64,000 nucleotides of DNA from Peptoniphilus vaginalis (GCF_900176605.1 NZ_FXLP01000005.1:620001-684000), one strand, 5' to 3'. Positions 17,971 through 27,341 are shown, numbered from the stretch's first letter. Numbers and translations are program-made. The notes: a model not told the origin generated them from the letters alone.

Positions 17971-19422
17971 TTAATCCCTCACTTCCACCTTTTGAACCTT
18001 GGATTCTAGCTTGCCATCCTTAAACTTGAGAGAAATAATATCTCCAGGTCTTGCATCTCTTGCAGACTTAAGACTCTTACCATCTGCTCCTAAGATTTCA
18101 ACCTTACTTATCTTTTCAAAGGCTGAATCAAGTCCCAACTTCAAGAGATTTAACCTGTTTCTCTCATTTTTTAACCTTAATGTTAGGTCATAGGATGTAA
18201 AAAACTTTTCAAGGTTTTTAAACTTCCTGTGATTGTCATTAACATAGGATTTAAAATAATAATTTAAAAGTTTTTTATCAAAATTTAGACTCTCAATATT
18301 CTTATTGAGTCTAGAATTTATATTTACAGAAATATTTTTTAGTCTATAAGAATAATTTTCGATTAGCTTGGACTCCTTAAGCTTAAAATTCTCCAGATAA
18401 AATTTTTTCTCTTGAAGATCATACTCTTGACCCTCAATAATATTTTTCATTGCAGAATTTAAAAGGGCATGAGCCCTCAATAGGTCCCTAGTCCTTTCAT
18501 TAATCTTATAAACTTGATTTTTTATAGAAATATTTTTGTATAGGTTTAAGAGTCTTAGGCAATTGTAATCAAGTCTTCTCTCAATGAGATTTGTAAGTTG
18601 TGACTTCTTCTTTTCAAGTTCAGAGAGAATTTCATCTTCACTAATAGTCACAAGCTCTGCCGCATTAGTTGGAGTTGCCGCCCTCATATCTGCCACAAAA
18701 TCACAAATAGTGTAGTCCACCTCATGACCCACAGCAGAAATCACTGGGATTTTTGAGGCAAAAATTTCCCTTGCAAGGTCCTCGTCATTAAAGACAAAGA
18801 GATCCTCAAAGCTTCCTCCACCTCTAGCAATTATTATGGTGTCAACTGGTTCTTCTTGGTTAAAATACTTGACACCTGCAATCAAAGACTCAGCAGCATA
18901 GGCTCCTTGAACAAGACTTGGATAAACAATAATGTCACAAGTCTTATTCCTCGTCCTAAAAATATTTATAACATCCTTAATGACTGCACCACTAGTTGAT
19001 GTAATAAGTCCAATCCTTGATGGGTACTTCTTTAGGCTCTTCTTATGTCCTGGATTAAAAAGCCCTTCCTTAGTGAGCTTTTCCTTTAAGTCCAGGTACT
19101 CCTGATAGAGGTTACCCTTGCCATCAAGTTCTAATTGGCTAATATATAAAAAAACCCTGCCACTCCTTTCATAGTAAGTGACAGTTCCCTTTGCCATAAC
19201 TTTAGCGCCATCGAATAAATTTATTTTTATATCCTCTTGGCTAGCCATGGCATCAATGCGGGCGAACTTATCCTTGAGAGAAAAATAAATATTTCCATTC
19301 TTGTGGAAATTTAAATTGGTAATCTCCCCAGTGATGCTAATATCCCTTAGGATATAGTCCATAGAAATTAGCTTTTTGATGTAATTATTCAGTTCACTTA
19401 CATTAAAAGCAGACTTTGCCAA
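17971..19422 (-). CDS. xseA: Exodeoxyribonuclease VII large subunit
   Basis: XseA is the catalytic subunit of exonuclease VII, which degrades single-stranded DNA to oligonucleotides. In the 483-residue protein, residues 1-100 are an OB-fold (NISGEIT-type SITGEITNLNFHKNGNIYFSL), and the catalytic domain has IGLITSTSGAVIKDVINI, the IIARGGGSFEDLFVFNDEDL segment and ISAVGHEVDYTICDFVADMRAATPTNAAEL, split among conserved blocks. The remainder is coiled coil that binds XseB. Its start is one base after the nusB stop. Confidence 0.95.
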   Translation of the reverse strand: MAKSAFNVSELNNYIKKLISMDYILRDISITGEITNLNFHKNGNIYFSLKDKFARIDAMASQEDIKINLFDGAKVMAKGTVTYYERSGRVFLYISQLELDGKGNLYQEYLDLKEKLTKEGLFNPGHKKSLKKYPSRIGLITSTSGAVIKDVINIFRTRNKTCDIIVYPSLVQGAYAAESLIAGVKYFNQEEPVDTIIIARGGGSFEDLFVFNDEDLAREIFASKIPVISAVGHEVDYTICDFVADMRAATPTNAAELVTISEDEILSELEKKKSQLTNLIERRLDYNCLRLLNLYKNISIKNQVYKINERTRDLLRAHALLNSAMKNIIEGQEYDLQEKKFYLENFKLKESKLIENYSYRLKNISVNINSRLNKNIESLNFDKKLLNYYFKSYVNDNHRKFKNLEKFFTSYDLTLRLKNERNRLNLLKLGLDSAFEKISKVEILGADGKSLKSARDARPGDIISLKFKDGKLESKVQKVEVRD

Positions 19423-19423
19423 A

Positions 19424-19822
19424 TTAAAAACTCCTGTAAATTGTTCCCAAAATTCCGTTTATAAATTTAGGTGCTTCGTTAGAACTATAAAGTCTTGCAA
19501 TCTCAACAGCTTCATTAATAGAAACCTCTTCAGGGATATCATCCTTGTAGAGAAATTCGTAGACAGCAATCCTAAGGATTTGCCTGTCAACCTTGGCAAG
19601 TCTTGCCATAGTCCAACCCTTTAAGTTCTTCTCTATTGTCTCATCAACTACTTCAAGCTTGTCCAAAATGTCTGGCACAGTCCTCTTGATGTAGTCAACT
19701 TCGTCTCCTTGGAATTCATGATTTTCCATAAAAAGATCTAGCTTGTCAGTGGAAAAATCATCATTAAGATCCATGGAGAATAGGGCCTGCATGACCCCTA
19801 TTCTTGCTCTCTTCCTACTCAT
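19424..19822 (-). CDS. nusB: Transcription antitermination factor NusB
   Basis: A 132-residue NusB. It binds boxA RNA with NusE (S10) and supports rRNA antitermination. N-terminal SRKRARIGVMQALFSMDLN and the C-terminal helices VDRQILRIAVYEFLYKDDIP and SINEAVEIARLYSS match the family. It overlaps the preceding Asp23 gene by four bases and lies just before xseA, its usual place in Firmicutes. Confidence 0.94.
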   Translation of the reverse strand: MSRKRARIGVMQALFSMDLNDDFSTDKLDLFMENHEFQGDEVDYIKRTVPDILDKLEVVDETIEKNLKGWTMARLAKVDRQILRIAVYEFLYKDDIPEEVSINEAVEIARLYSSNEAPKFINGILGTIYRSF

Positions 19823-20205
19823 TTGACAACAGTCTTTTCAGAATTTTTTACAGCAATGCCGGAGATGTGAACATTCACTTCTACAACATCAAAGTCTGTC
19901 ATATTTTCAATAGCTTCTTTAACTTCTTCTTGCACCCTTTCAGATACTTCAACAATTTTTATTCCATATTCAATAGTAATATATACGTCTACAATAGTTT
20001 CTCTCTCGCCAATATTAACTTTGACGCCCCTATTGAAATTTTTTGTATTTAAAATGTCAGTAACTTGAGACTTGAAGTTAGATCCAACCTTAACAACACC
20101 ATCAACATTTTCAGCTGCAACTGATGCAACTGTAGCGATAACATCTTCAGAAATCTTAACTTTTCCTTCTGCCTCATTACCATTAACAAGATATTTATTA
20201 TCCAC
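19819..20205 (-). CDS. Asp23/Gls24 family envelope stress response protein
   Basis: A 128-residue Asp23 (DUF322, alkaline shock protein) family member, similar to YqhY of Bacillus, which in Firmicutes precedes nusB and is linked to the control of acetyl-CoA carboxylase. The family core VKISEDVIATVASVAAENVDGV and IVDVYITIEYG are visible. Translation starts from GTG at 20205 after a GGAGGTG site. It is the first gene of the long operon, 27 bases downstream of the promoter. A second family member lies at 33912-34265. Confidence 0.9.
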   Translation of the reverse strand: MDNKYLVNGNEAEGKVKISEDVIATVASVAAENVDGVVKVGSNFKSQVTDILNTKNFNRGVKVNIGERETIVDVYITIEYGIKIVEVSERVQEEVKEAIENMTDFDVVEVNVHISGIAVKNSEKTVVK

Positions 20206-20232
20206 TATTACACCTCCAAATTAACTAAAATA

Positions 20233-20261
20233 ATTATACCAAATACTTCTTATATTATCAA
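20233..20261 (-). promoter_or_regulatory. Strong promoter of the Asp23-nusB-...-flavoprotein operon
   Basis: TTGATA and TATAAT with a 17-base spacer, one mismatch from the SigA consensus. Expected start near 20226, giving a short leader with the GGAGGTG site of the Asp23 gene. Confidence 0.85.
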
Positions 20262-20289
20262 TTTATTGCACTTTGCCTGACTTTTTTAA

Positions 20290-20538
20290 TAAGATATTTA
20301 AAAGTATAAAGACTTATGGAAGAGGATTTTAATTTTTTTATGACTTAATAAAAATTTCTAGCTCTTTGAGAAAGACTTAAGTGATAAAAATTTATGACTT
20401 TGTAAAAATTTATAAAGTCATAAATTTTTATGAAGTTGTAAGAAAAAAATAAGTCATAAATCTTTATAAAGTTAGACAATTTTTATAAAGTTATGAATTT
20501 TTATAAAGTTATGAAATCCTACAAGGTCATAAAAATAA
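20290..20538. repeat. AT-rich intergenic region with degenerate ~18-bp tandem repeats
   Basis: The 348-base gap between the Asp23 gene promoter and truA has no gene. From about 20400 on it consists of seven or eight consecutive units of 17-20 bases resembling AGTCATAAATTTTTATAA, for example at 20418, 20454 and 20486. The same unit is seen at 27443-27788 and, in weaker form, at 28140-28460. The units are not identical, which rules out a recent microsatellite expansion. Confidence 0.65.
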
Positions 20539-20540
20539 AA

Positions 20541-20556
20541 AAAGCCCGCGGACTTA
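20541..20556 (-). terminator. Terminator of the ecfA1-ecfA2-ecfT-truA operon
   Basis: Short hairpin AAGTC-CGCG-GGCTT followed by seven T residues, overlapping the truA stop codon. Confidence 0.7.
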
Positions 20557-21288
20557 ATACTTGACGTCAACCAAGTATAGTCCACAGGCAGGTGCTGTTG
20601 GTCCAGCAGCCTTGCGAGATTTTTTCTCCAAGGCTTCCTTCATATATTCAATTTCTCTTTGACCACGTCCTATCTCAAGGACAGTTCCCGTTACAATTCT
20701 TATCATATTTTTTAAAAAGCTCTTTGCCACAAAATCAAAATACAAAAAATCTCCATCTTCAATGACATCAATTCGCTCAATGCTCCTTATGGAGTCCTTG
20801 ACTATGGCACCTTTTCCCATAAAAGAATTGAAGTCGTGTTCTCCTATTAAAGATGCAAGAGCCACCCTCATCCTACTTGGGTCAACTTCATAGGGATATT
20901 CATAGGCACGGTTGCATAAAAGGGCATGCCTGTATCTTGACCTGTGAACCACATAGCGATACTTCTTTAACTTTGCATCAAACCTTGCGTGAAAGTCATC
21001 AGGAACATACTTAGCATCAACAACTGATACATCATCTGGCAGGTTAAAGTTTAAAACCTTAGGAAGATTTCCAATGTCAATTGTGGTGTCAGAATAAAAA
21101 TTTGCATATTGTCCCTCAGCATGAACTCCCCTGTCAGTTCTCCCTGCGTAAAAAATTTTCACTGGGTGCTTGACAGTCTTTTCTATTCCAAGATTTAATT
21201 CCCCTTCCACAGTCCTCTCATTTGGTTGCATCTGAAAGCCGTGAAAGTTGGTCCCGTCGTAATTTATTTTTATTAAAATATTTTTCAT
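20554..21288 (-). CDS. truA: tRNA pseudouridine synthase A
   Basis: TruA makes pseudouridine at positions 38-40 of tRNA anticodon stems. The 244-residue protein has the catalytic-aspartate motif AGRTDRGVHAEGQ near residue 50, the N-terminal KINYDGTNFHGFQ and the C-terminal FLKNMIRIVTGTVLEIGRG. It overlaps ecfT by four bases; ecfA1-ecfA2-ecfT-truA is a very common Firmicutes gene order. Confidence 0.95.
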   Translation of the reverse strand: MKNILIKINYDGTNFHGFQMQPNERTVEGELNLGIEKTVKHPVKIFYAGRTDRGVHAEGQYANFYSDTTIDIGNLPKVLNFNLPDDVSVVDAKYVPDDFHARFDAKLKKYRYVVHRSRYRHALLCNRAYEYPYEVDPSRMRVALASLIGEHDFNSFMGKGAIVKDSIRSIERIDVIEDGDFLYFDFVAKSFLKNMIRIVTGTVLEIGRGQREIEYMKEALEKKSRKAAGPTAPACGLYLVDVKY

Positions 21289-22082
21289 AACTTAGAAACC
21301 ACAACTATTATTACAAAGAAGATTAGGTTGCCAAGGAAAATTAAGACATCCTTACCCACGATTTTTGAAGCATTCATCTTTGTCCTGCCATCTCCACCCC
21401 TGTAGCATCTTGCTTCCATAGCAGTGGCAAGTTCTTCTGCCCTCCTAAAGGAGTTAATAAAAAGTGGCACAAGGAGTGGAACTAAATTCTTTGCACGTTT
21501 AATAATATTTCCTGATTCAAAGTCTGCCCCTCTTGCCATTTGAGCCTTCATAATCTTGTCAGTCTCTTCAATAAGAGTTGGGATAAACCTAAGGGCAATT
21601 GTCATCATCATGGCAATCTCGTGACTTGGCACTCCAATCTTCCTGAAGGGTCTTAGAAGTGATTCAATCCCATCAGTTAATTCAATTGGAGAAGTTGTGT
21701 AAGTTAATAAACTTGTTCCAAGAACTAGGAGGATAAGTCTAATGCCCATAAAGACTGCAAGGTCTAGTCCCTCTTGAGAAATTTTTAAAAATTTAAAAGT
21801 GTAAATTGGGTCTCCAGGTGTGAAAAACAAGTTAATAATAAAAGTAACTAGGATAATCCACTTAAGTGGCTTTAGACCCTTTAGGACCATACCAAGAGGT
21901 AGCTTGGCATTTGCAATTATAAGTAGCAAGTATAAGACTACTGGCACATACATGAAAACAGATTTTATAAAAAAGAGCGAACATATAAATAAAATCATAG
22001 TTATCATTTTTAATTTTGGATCATACTTGTGGACGGCACTTTCACCAGGAAAATATTGACCAATTGTTATATCTTTAAACAT
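21285..22082 (-). CDS. ecfT: ECF transporter transmembrane component EcfT
   Basis: EcfT is the shared membrane coupling subunit of group II energy-coupling factor vitamin importers; it joins the two ATPases to exchangeable substrate-binding S proteins encoded elsewhere. About five hydrophobic segments are present; the coupling-helix motifs read [25 protein letters not shown] (key ARG) and AMEARCYRG (key ARxxRG-like). A GTG at 22091 is possible, but the ATG at 22082 is eight bases from a GAGAGG site, giving 265 residues. Overlaps ecfA2 by eight bases. Confidence 0.92.
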   Translation of the reverse strand: MFKDITIGQYFPGESAVHKYDPKLKMITMILFICSLFFIKSVFMYVPVVLYLLLIIANAKLPLGMVLKGLKPLKWIILVTFIINLFFTPGDPIYTFKFLKISQEGLDLAVFMGIRLILLVLGTSLLTYTTSPIELTDGIESLLRPFRKIGVPSHEIAMMMTIALRFIPTLIEETDKIMKAQMARGADFESGNIIKRAKNLVPLLVPLFINSFRRAEELATAMEARCYRGGDGRTKMNASKIVGKDVLIFLGNLIFFVIIVVVSKL

Positions 22083-22941
22083 TAGAAGCACCTCTCAAAT
22101 ATTTTATTAGAGACTCCTTGGCCTCTTCCACAGTGATAGCATCCTCATTTATGTCGAGACCCTTCTTCTTTAAAGTCCTCATAAGAGATGTGATTTGTGG
22201 AATTCCTAGTCCAACACCAAGTAGCTTATCTTCATTCCTAAAGATTTCCCTTGGCTCTCCATCCAAAAAGACCTTGCCCTTGTCGAAGACAATAATTCTC
22301 TCAGCAATTTTTGCCACGTCCTCCATGGAGTGGGAAACTAAAATTACTGTGATTTTTCTATTTTCATGAATACTTTTTATTTCACTTAGGATTTCGTCAC
22401 GACCTCTTGGGTCAAGCCCTGCTGTTGGCTCATCAAGTATTAAAACTCTTGGCTCCATAGCAAGGACACCTGCTATGGCTACCCTTCTCTTTAGTCCACC
22501 AGAAAGTTCAAAGGGTGACTTGTCCTTATAAGTTTCGTAATCGAGACCAACGGACTCCATAGAAGACTTGACCCTTTCTTGGACTTCTTCTTCACTTATG
22601 TCTAAGTTTCTTGGTCCAAAGGCAATATCTCTTTCAATCGTTTCTTCAAAAAGTTGGTACTCTGGATATTGAAAGACTAGACCCACTTTTTTTCTAAGGT
22701 CAGTTAAGTTTGATCCAGACTTATCCACCCTAGTTCCATCAATAATAATTTCACCTGATGATGGCTTTAGAAGTCCATTAAGGTGTTGGATAAAGGTTGA
22801 CTTGCCTGATCCTGTGTGACCGATGAGGCCAATAAATTCATTTTCTTCGATTTTTAGGCTTATGTCATCCACAGCCTTTTTCTCAAAGGGTAGACCTGGA
22901 CTATAGACATGCTTTAAGTTGTTAATTTCTATCAGTGACAT
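22075..22941 (-). CDS. ecfA2: ECF transporter ATPase EcfA2
   Basis: A 288-residue ABC ATPase of the ECF module. Walker [12 protein letters not shown]-loop [12 protein letters not shown], signature [13 protein letters not shown] and Walker [14 protein letters not shown] are all intact, with the switch histidine in LVSHSM. The [11 protein letters not shown] segment with the acidic residues after the Q-loop is typical of EcfA2 (A'). It overlaps ecfA1 by ten bases and ecfT by eight. Confidence 0.93.
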   Translation of the reverse strand: MSLIEINNLKHVYSPGLPFEKKAVDDISLKIEENEFIGLIGHTGSGKSTFIQHLNGLLKPSSGEIIIDGTRVDKSGSNLTDLRKKVGLVFQYPEYQLFEETIERDIAFGPRNLDISEEEVQERVKSSMESVGLDYETYKDKSPFELSGGLKRRVAIAGVLAMEPRVLILDEPTAGLDPRGRDEILSEIKSIHENRKITVILVSHSMEDVAKIAERIIVFDKGKVFLDGEPREIFRNEDKLLGVGLGIPQITSLMRTLKKKGLDINEDAITVEEAKESLIKYLRGASNV

Positions 22942-23756
22942 ATTTCCTTCACCATTTCTTCTATATTTAAAACTTCCGTAGAAATTTCTAGTCCATCTTT
23001 CTTAAGTTCATAGGCAAGCTCTGTCACCTGAGGAACATCTAGACCCAGTCCCTTAATCTTATCAACTTGAGAAAAGACTTCTCTCGGTGTCCCTCTTAGG
23101 ACTATGTTGCCATCTTCCATTACTACAACCCTGTCGCTTATGGCAGCCTCTTCCATGTAGTGGGTTATTAAAATAATTGTCTTGCCTTCTTCCTTGTTAA
23201 GCTTAACAAGGGTATCCATTACTTCCCTCCTACCACTTGGGTCAAGCATGGCAGTTGGCTCATCAAGAATTATATACTTAGGAGACATGGCAAGAATCCC
23301 TGCTATGGCTACCCTTTGCTTTTGTCCACCAGATAGAAGGTGGGGAGCATTCTTCTTGTAGTCACCCATGCCAACATCTTCTAAGGCTCTGTCAACCCTT
23401 CTTCTAATTTCACTTGGTTCAACTCCCATATTTTCTGGTCCAAAGGCAACTTCATCTTCAACAATTGTTGCTACTAATTGGTTGTCAGGATTTTGAAAAA
23501 CCATGCCTGCAGTCCTTCTTATGTCCCAAATTTCTTCCTCATTCTTGGTATTCATTCCATCAACAAGGACATCACCCTGACCTGGTAAGAGTAGACCATT
23601 TATTAACTTGGCAAGAGTGGACTTACCAGACCCATTGTGACCTAGCAAGGCAACAAACTCTCCCTCTTTTATTTCTAAATTTATATCTTTTAAAATCTGA
23701 ATTGCATTTTCATCTTCGTAGTCGTATTTAAAAGACAAATTTTTTATACTAATCAT
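22932..23756 (-). CDS. ecfA1: ECF transporter ATPase EcfA1
   Basis: A 274-residue ABC ATPase: Walker [12 protein letters not shown]-loop [24 protein letters not shown] (key residues FQNPDNQ), signature [14 protein letters not shown], Walker [14 protein letters not shown], switch LITHYMEEA. The FQNPDNQ sequence identifies EcfA1. First gene of the ECF-truA operon; a TATAAT hexamer about 20 bases upstream of the ribosome binding site region (around 23775) may be its promoter, but no clear -35 accompanies it. Confidence 0.93.
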   Translation of the reverse strand: MISIKNLSFKYDYEDENAIQILKDINLEIKEGEFVALLGHNGSGKSTLAKLINGLLLPGQGDVLVDGMNTKNEEEIWDIRRTAGMVFQNPDNQLVATIVEDEVAFGPENMGVEPSEIRRRVDRALEDVGMGDYKKNAPHLLSGGQKQRVAIAGILAMSPKYIILDEPTAMLDPSGRREVMDTLVKLNKEEGKTIILITHYMEEAAISDRVVVMEDGNIVLRGTPREVFSQVDKIKGLGLDVPQVTELAYELKKDGLEISTEVLNIEEMVKEICH

Positions 23757-23813
23757 ATTATCACCTTTATGTTAACCTATTATAAAGGATAACTTAACAA
23801 AAATCTATAAAAT

Positions 23814-24431
23814 TTATTTGGATACATAGGGGTTATTTCTAAGACAAAATCTCAAGGGAAGTTTAGCGTCCTCGCCTGCATAATCTATTCCAATTCTCTT
23901 TGTAATTACAAGGTCCTTTTCAGGGACAGCTTCTCCCTCTCCTATGTAGAGATAGTCCTCTGACAAAATCTTTCCATTTAGAGACCTATCAATCCCTAGA
24001 CCTTTTGATAACTTGCCTGGTCCGTTAGTTAAATTTTTTCTTTGATAGGCAGAGAGATTATCATAGGACTTGCCAAAGCGATTTTTTGCAATCCCATCTA
24101 AGTTGTAGATAGGCTCAACTCCACGAATTAATACAGCCTCAGGATGGTCCTCATCCCTTGTCACAATATTTAAGAGGTCATACATTCCATAAATCAAGTA
24201 AACGTAGATGTGACCACCTGGAAGATAAAGAGTCCTATTCCTATCAGTTATCTTTCCCCCATAGGAGTGACAAGCCCTATCCTCAAGACCAAGATAAGCC
24301 TCAGTCTCAACTATTTTTGCACAGAAAAAATTACCAGAAATATTTCTGATAATTTTCTTGCCTATTAATGATTTTGCAACTTCAACTGTGTCTCTCTTAA
24401 AAAAATCAATCTCTAGAATTTTTCCAGACAT
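23814..24431 (-). CDS. mpg: 3-methyladenine DNA glycosylase (AAG/MPG family)
   Basis: A 205-residue alkyladenine DNA glycosylase that excises alkylated purines and hypoxanthine. Family motifs: LIGKKIIRNISG, the catalytic-glutamate region VETEAYLGLEDRACHSYGG, RNRTLYLPGGHIYVYLIYGMYDLLNIVT with the DNA-intercalating loop, the GPGKLSKGLGID segment and a C-terminal PLRFCLRNNPYVS. An in-frame upstream ATG at 24455 is possible; the tandem ATGs at 24434/24431 follow GGAAAAG and give normal length. Overlaps the DUF1232 gene by 26 bases. Confidence 0.92.
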   Translation of the reverse strand: MSGKILEIDFFKRDTVEVAKSLIGKKIIRNISGNFFCAKIVETEAYLGLEDRACHSYGGKITDRNRTLYLPGGHIYVYLIYGMYDLLNIVTRDEDHPEAVLIRGVEPIYNLDGIAKNRFGKSYDNLSAYQRKNLTNGPGKLSKGLGIDRSLNGKILSEDYLYIGEGEAVPEKDLVITKRIGIDYAGEDAKLPLRFCLRNNPYVSK

Positions 24432-24786
24432 CATACTTTTCCAATTCCTTGTCAAATTTTTTAACTATATAAGTTAGCACGCTTAGGTCATCAAAGAATC
24501 CAAATAATAAAATAAAATCTGGTATTATATCAGCAGGATTTAAAAGATATAAAAAGCCTGCCAAGATTAAAAATATATCCCTCTTTTTTACTTCCCTATA
24601 ATTGCCTTTAGAATAATCCATTACAAGACCTAGGGCAAGCATAAGCTCTCGTGAAATCTTTTTGAACAATTCCTTTTTATTTGTTCTTGACATGGACTCT
24701 TGAACAACCCTGTTAAGCCTATCTTTGTTTTTAAAAACCTGATGGGCATAGGGCATCAGCCTTTTCAAAGTTCTGTAATAATTCAA
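24406..24786 (-). CDS. DUF1232 (YkvA-like) small membrane-associated protein
   Basis: A 126-residue protein with the DUF1232/YkvA core: an N-terminal helical region and then RDIFLILAGFLYLLNPADIIPDF followed by DDLSVLTYIVKKF (split blocks of one hydrophobic hairpin with the conserved P-x-D-x-I/L-P-D). The family is widespread and of unknown function. Translation appears to begin at TTG (24786) after a GGGGGAG site. It overlaps the DNA glycosylase gene, so the two are probably cotranscribed after pyrE. Confidence 0.78.
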   Translation of the reverse strand: MNYYRTLKRLMPYAHQVFKNKDRLNRVVQESMSRTNKKELFKKISRELMLALGLVMDYSKGNYREVKKRDIFLILAGFLYLLNPADIIPDFILLFGFFDDLSVLTYIVKKFDKELEKYDVWKNSRD

Positions 24787-24847
24787 ATTTCTCCCCCTAA
24801 GTTAAAATTTGCACTTCCCTTACTTGATTTCTTTACCCAAAAAGAAA

Positions 24848-25477
24848 TTAGGCATTCATCCAGGAAGAATCCTTTGGATTGTCCCTAAATAATTTTAACT
24901 TTTCAATTTCACTTTCTTTTATATAGTCCATTTCGTGTGCAACTTCTATTAACTCATCAAAGTTTGTAAGTGAGTGGTGTTTAAAGCCAGCTGCCTTAAA
25001 GTTTTCTTCAGCATTTTTCATATTATAAGTGAAGATACTAACTATGCCAAGGACTTCATAGCCCACTTCTTCAAGGGCCTTTGCAGCTTCAATTGATGAG
25101 CCACCAGTTGAGAATAAGTCTTCGATAACTACAACTTTTGCTCCTTCAATCTTTGCACCTTCAATTTTATTTTGCTTTCCGTGGTCCTTGTTGGAAGATC
25201 TTACAAAGCCCATAGGAAGACCCATCTTGTCAGCAATAATAGCTGCGTGAGGGATGCCTGCTGTTGCAGTCCCCATTATATATTCCACTTGTGGATACTC
25301 TTCCTTAATTAAATCAACAAGACCCTTTTCTACTATGCTTCTATCTTCTGGATAAGAAAGAGTTAGTCTGTTGTCACAGTAGATTGGAGATTTTATACCA
25401 GATGCCCAAGTATAAGGCTCTTCTGGCGAAAGAGTAACAGCCTTTAATTTTAATAAAATTTTTGCAATTTCTCGCAT
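24848..25477 (-). CDS. pyrE: Orotate phosphoribosyltransferase
   Basis: PyrE converts orotate and PRPP to OMP. The 209-residue protein has the PRPP-binding motif VVVIEDLFSTGGSSIEAAKAL near residue 118 and FTWASG-like YTWASGIKSPIYCDNR at the N-terminus, plus the flexible-loop lysine region SSNKDHGKQNKIEG. It overlaps the pyrF stop by one base (TAATG). Only pyrF and pyrE of the de novo pathway are in this window. Confidence 0.95.
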   Translation of the reverse strand: MREIAKILLKLKAVTLSPEEPYTWASGIKSPIYCDNRLTLSYPEDRSIVEKGLVDLIKEEYPQVEYIMGTATAGIPHAAIIADKMGLPMGFVRSSNKDHGKQNKIEGAKIEGAKVVVIEDLFSTGGSSIEAAKALEEVGYEVLGIVSIFTYNMKNAEENFKAAGFKHHSLTNFDELIEVAHEMDYIKESEIEKLKLFRDNPKDSSWMNA

Positions 25478-26181
25478 TATTTTCCTCCTAAAAAGTCTTT
25501 TTTGATTTCTCTATATTCCTTTAGTGGGTCCTCTGCCTTAGTGATTGGTCTACCTACAACAATGTAGTCAGACCCAAGCTCTCTTGCCTCGCTAGGAGTT
25601 ACAACCCTTTTTTGGTCATCAGTGCCTTTTACCTTCCTAATACCTGGAGTAACTGTTATAAAGTCCTCACCCAAGTTATCCTTTATCTTTGGCACTTCAA
25701 GAGCAGAACAAACAATACCACTTAAGTTAGCTTCCTTGGCAATATTTGCATAGGCAAGAACAACCTCATCAATGGACTTGTCCTTGTCAATTTGAAGTTC
25801 CCTGTGCATCACATCTTCATCAGTAGAAGTTAACATAGTAACACCTAAAGTTATAAGGTCACTTTTTTCCCTTTTAACAATTTCGCTGGCATCACTTAAC
25901 ATCTTCTTGCCACCAGCAATGTGGTAGTTAATCATGTCAACATCAAGAGCAATAAGGGAATTTGTTGCTCCCTTACAAGTGTTTGGAATGTCGTGAATTT
26001 TTAAATCTAAGAAAATCTTGTGACCAAGCTTTTTTATTTCCCTGATAATACTTGGACCTTCCTTGTAGAAAAGTTCCATCCCAACCTTTACATAGACCTC
26101 TTCATCTTTAAAGTCCTTTAAAAAATCAAGAGCCTTATCTCCACTTGGAAAATCTAGTGCAATAATTACATCCTTTGCCAT
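25477..26181 (-). CDS. pyrF: Orotidine 5'-phosphate decarboxylase
   Basis: PyrF decarboxylates OMP to UMP. The 234-residue class I enzyme has the catalytic DLKIHDIPNT motif (lysine and two aspartates) near residue 60, VIALDFPSGDKAL at the N-terminus, VTPGIR and the phosphate-binding GSDYIVVGRPITKAEDP at the C-terminus. It lies seven bases after prfB and is followed directly by pyrE. Confidence 0.95.
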   Translation of the reverse strand: MAKDVIIALDFPSGDKALDFLKDFKDEEVYVKVGMELFYKEGPSIIREIKKLGHKIFLDLKIHDIPNTCKGATNSLIALDVDMINYHIAGGKKMLSDASEIVKREKSDLITLGVTMLTSTDEDVMHRELQIDKDKSIDEVVLAYANIAKEANLSGIVCSALEVPKIKDNLGEDFITVTPGIRKVKGTDDQKRVVTPSEARELGSDYIVVGRPITKAEDPLKEYREIKKDFLGGK

Positions 26182-26188
26182 ATTAACC

Positions 26189-27304
26189 TCAGCTTTCTCC
26201 AGTCGCCTTATCTTGCAAGTAGGCGTTAATAAAGATATCTAAATCTCCGTCCATTACCCTTTCCACGTCACCAACATCTACATTAGTCCTGTGGTCCTTG
26301 ACCATAGTGTAAGGTTGGAAGACATAAGACCTAATTTGTGAACCCCAAGCAATTTGTGAATAATTTCCTTGAAGGTCCTCAATTTTTTCCTTCTTTTCTT
26401 CTTCAGCAAGGGCAACAAGTTTTGCCTTTAACATATTCATTGCCTTTTCCCTGTTTTGGATTTGGCTACGTTCATTTTGACATTGAACAACAATCCCTGT
26501 AGGAATGTGAGTGATTCTAACAGCTGAATCAGTAGTGTTAACGTGTTGTCCACCAGCACCAGATGACCTGTAAGTATCAATCTTTAATTCTTCATCCTTG
26601 ATTTCAACTTCTGTATCGTCATCAATTTCTGGGAAGACATCCACAGATGAGAAGGAAGTGTGCCTCCTCTTGTTGGAGTCAAAAGGCGAAATCCTAACAA
26701 GTCTGTGAACTCCCTTTTCACCCTTGAGATAACCATAGGCATTGTCTCCAGAAATTTTAAGAGTAACAGACTTAATACCAGCCTCGTCTTCCTTTAAGAG
26801 GTCAAGAGTTTCAACCTTGAAGCCCTTGTTCTCAGCATACCTAGTGTACATCCTTAGAAGCATACTTGCCCAGTCTTGGGCCTCAGTACCACCAGCACCA
26901 GCGTGGATAGAAAGAATTGCATCGTGGGAATCGTACTCGCCATTTAATAAAGTATTTAATTTAAAGTCAGCAGTGTCCTTTTCAATCTCATTAACAAGAT
27001 TTTGGAAGTCAGAATAAGAAGAGTAATCTTCCTCGATTTCCATTAGGGCAATAAGGTCCTCTGCATCAGCAATCAAGTTAATTAACTTGTCGTATTGATC
27101 TATCTTTCTTTGGTATGAATTAGTTTCACGTATAACTTTTTGGGCACTTTCATTGTCTTCCCAAAAACCTGGTTCCATTTGTTTTTTGTTTAGCTCAACA
27201 ACTTTTTTCTTAAGAGAATCTATCTCAAGAGATTCACCAAGAGACTTAGTAGTAAGCTTGGAATTTTCCAGGCGCTCCTTATCTAAATAGATATTTTGCT
27301 CCAT
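26189..27304 (-). CDS. prfB: Peptide chain release factor 2 (no programmed frameshift)
   Basis: RF2 recognises UAA and UGA stop codons. The 371-residue protein has the codon-reading SPF tripeptide (RISPFDSNKRR), and the peptidyl-hydrolysis motif GGQ in SSGAGGQHVNTTDSAV. Unlike most bacterial prfB genes, the reading frame is continuous from an ATG at 27304 with a perfect AAAGGAGG site; at the place where CTT TGA C is normally found it reads CTT GGT. An extended -10 (27333-27341) precedes it. It heads the prfB-pyrF-pyrE-DUF1232-mpg unit. Confidence 0.94.
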   Translation of the reverse strand: MEQNIYLDKERLENSKLTTKSLGESLEIDSLKKKVVELNKKQMEPGFWEDNESAQKVIRETNSYQRKIDQYDKLINLIADAEDLIALMEIEEDYSSYSDFQNLVNEIEKDTADFKLNTLLNGEYDSHDAILSIHAGAGGTEAQDWASMLLRMYTRYAENKGFKVETLDLLKEDEAGIKSVTLKISGDNAYGYLKGEKGVHRLVRISPFDSNKRRHTSFSSVDVFPEIDDDTEVEIKDEELKIDTYRSSGAGGQHVNTTDSAVRITHIPTGIVVQCQNERSQIQNREKAMNMLKAKLVALAEEEKKEKIEDLQGNYSQIAWGSQIRSYVFQPYTMVKDHRTNVDVGDVERVMDGDLDIFINAYLQDKATGES

Positions 27305-27332
27305 AAAAATCCTCCTTTGTATTGCTTATTTT

Positions 27333-27341
27333 AGTATAACA
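27333..27341 (-). promoter_or_regulatory. Extended -10 promoter of prfB
   Basis: TGTTATACT on the minus strand, about 30 bases upstream of the start codon, ahead of the AAAGGAGG site. No good -35 is seen. Confidence 0.6.

Noticed and set aside
20206-20553. Structured RNA or small gene in the truA-Asp23 gap
   Set aside because: No promoter with a downstream frame and no GC-rich helices; the content is the degenerate AT-rich repeat.
26189-27304. Programmed frameshift in prfB
   Set aside because: The frame is continuous from a well-placed ATG and the internal UGA is absent.
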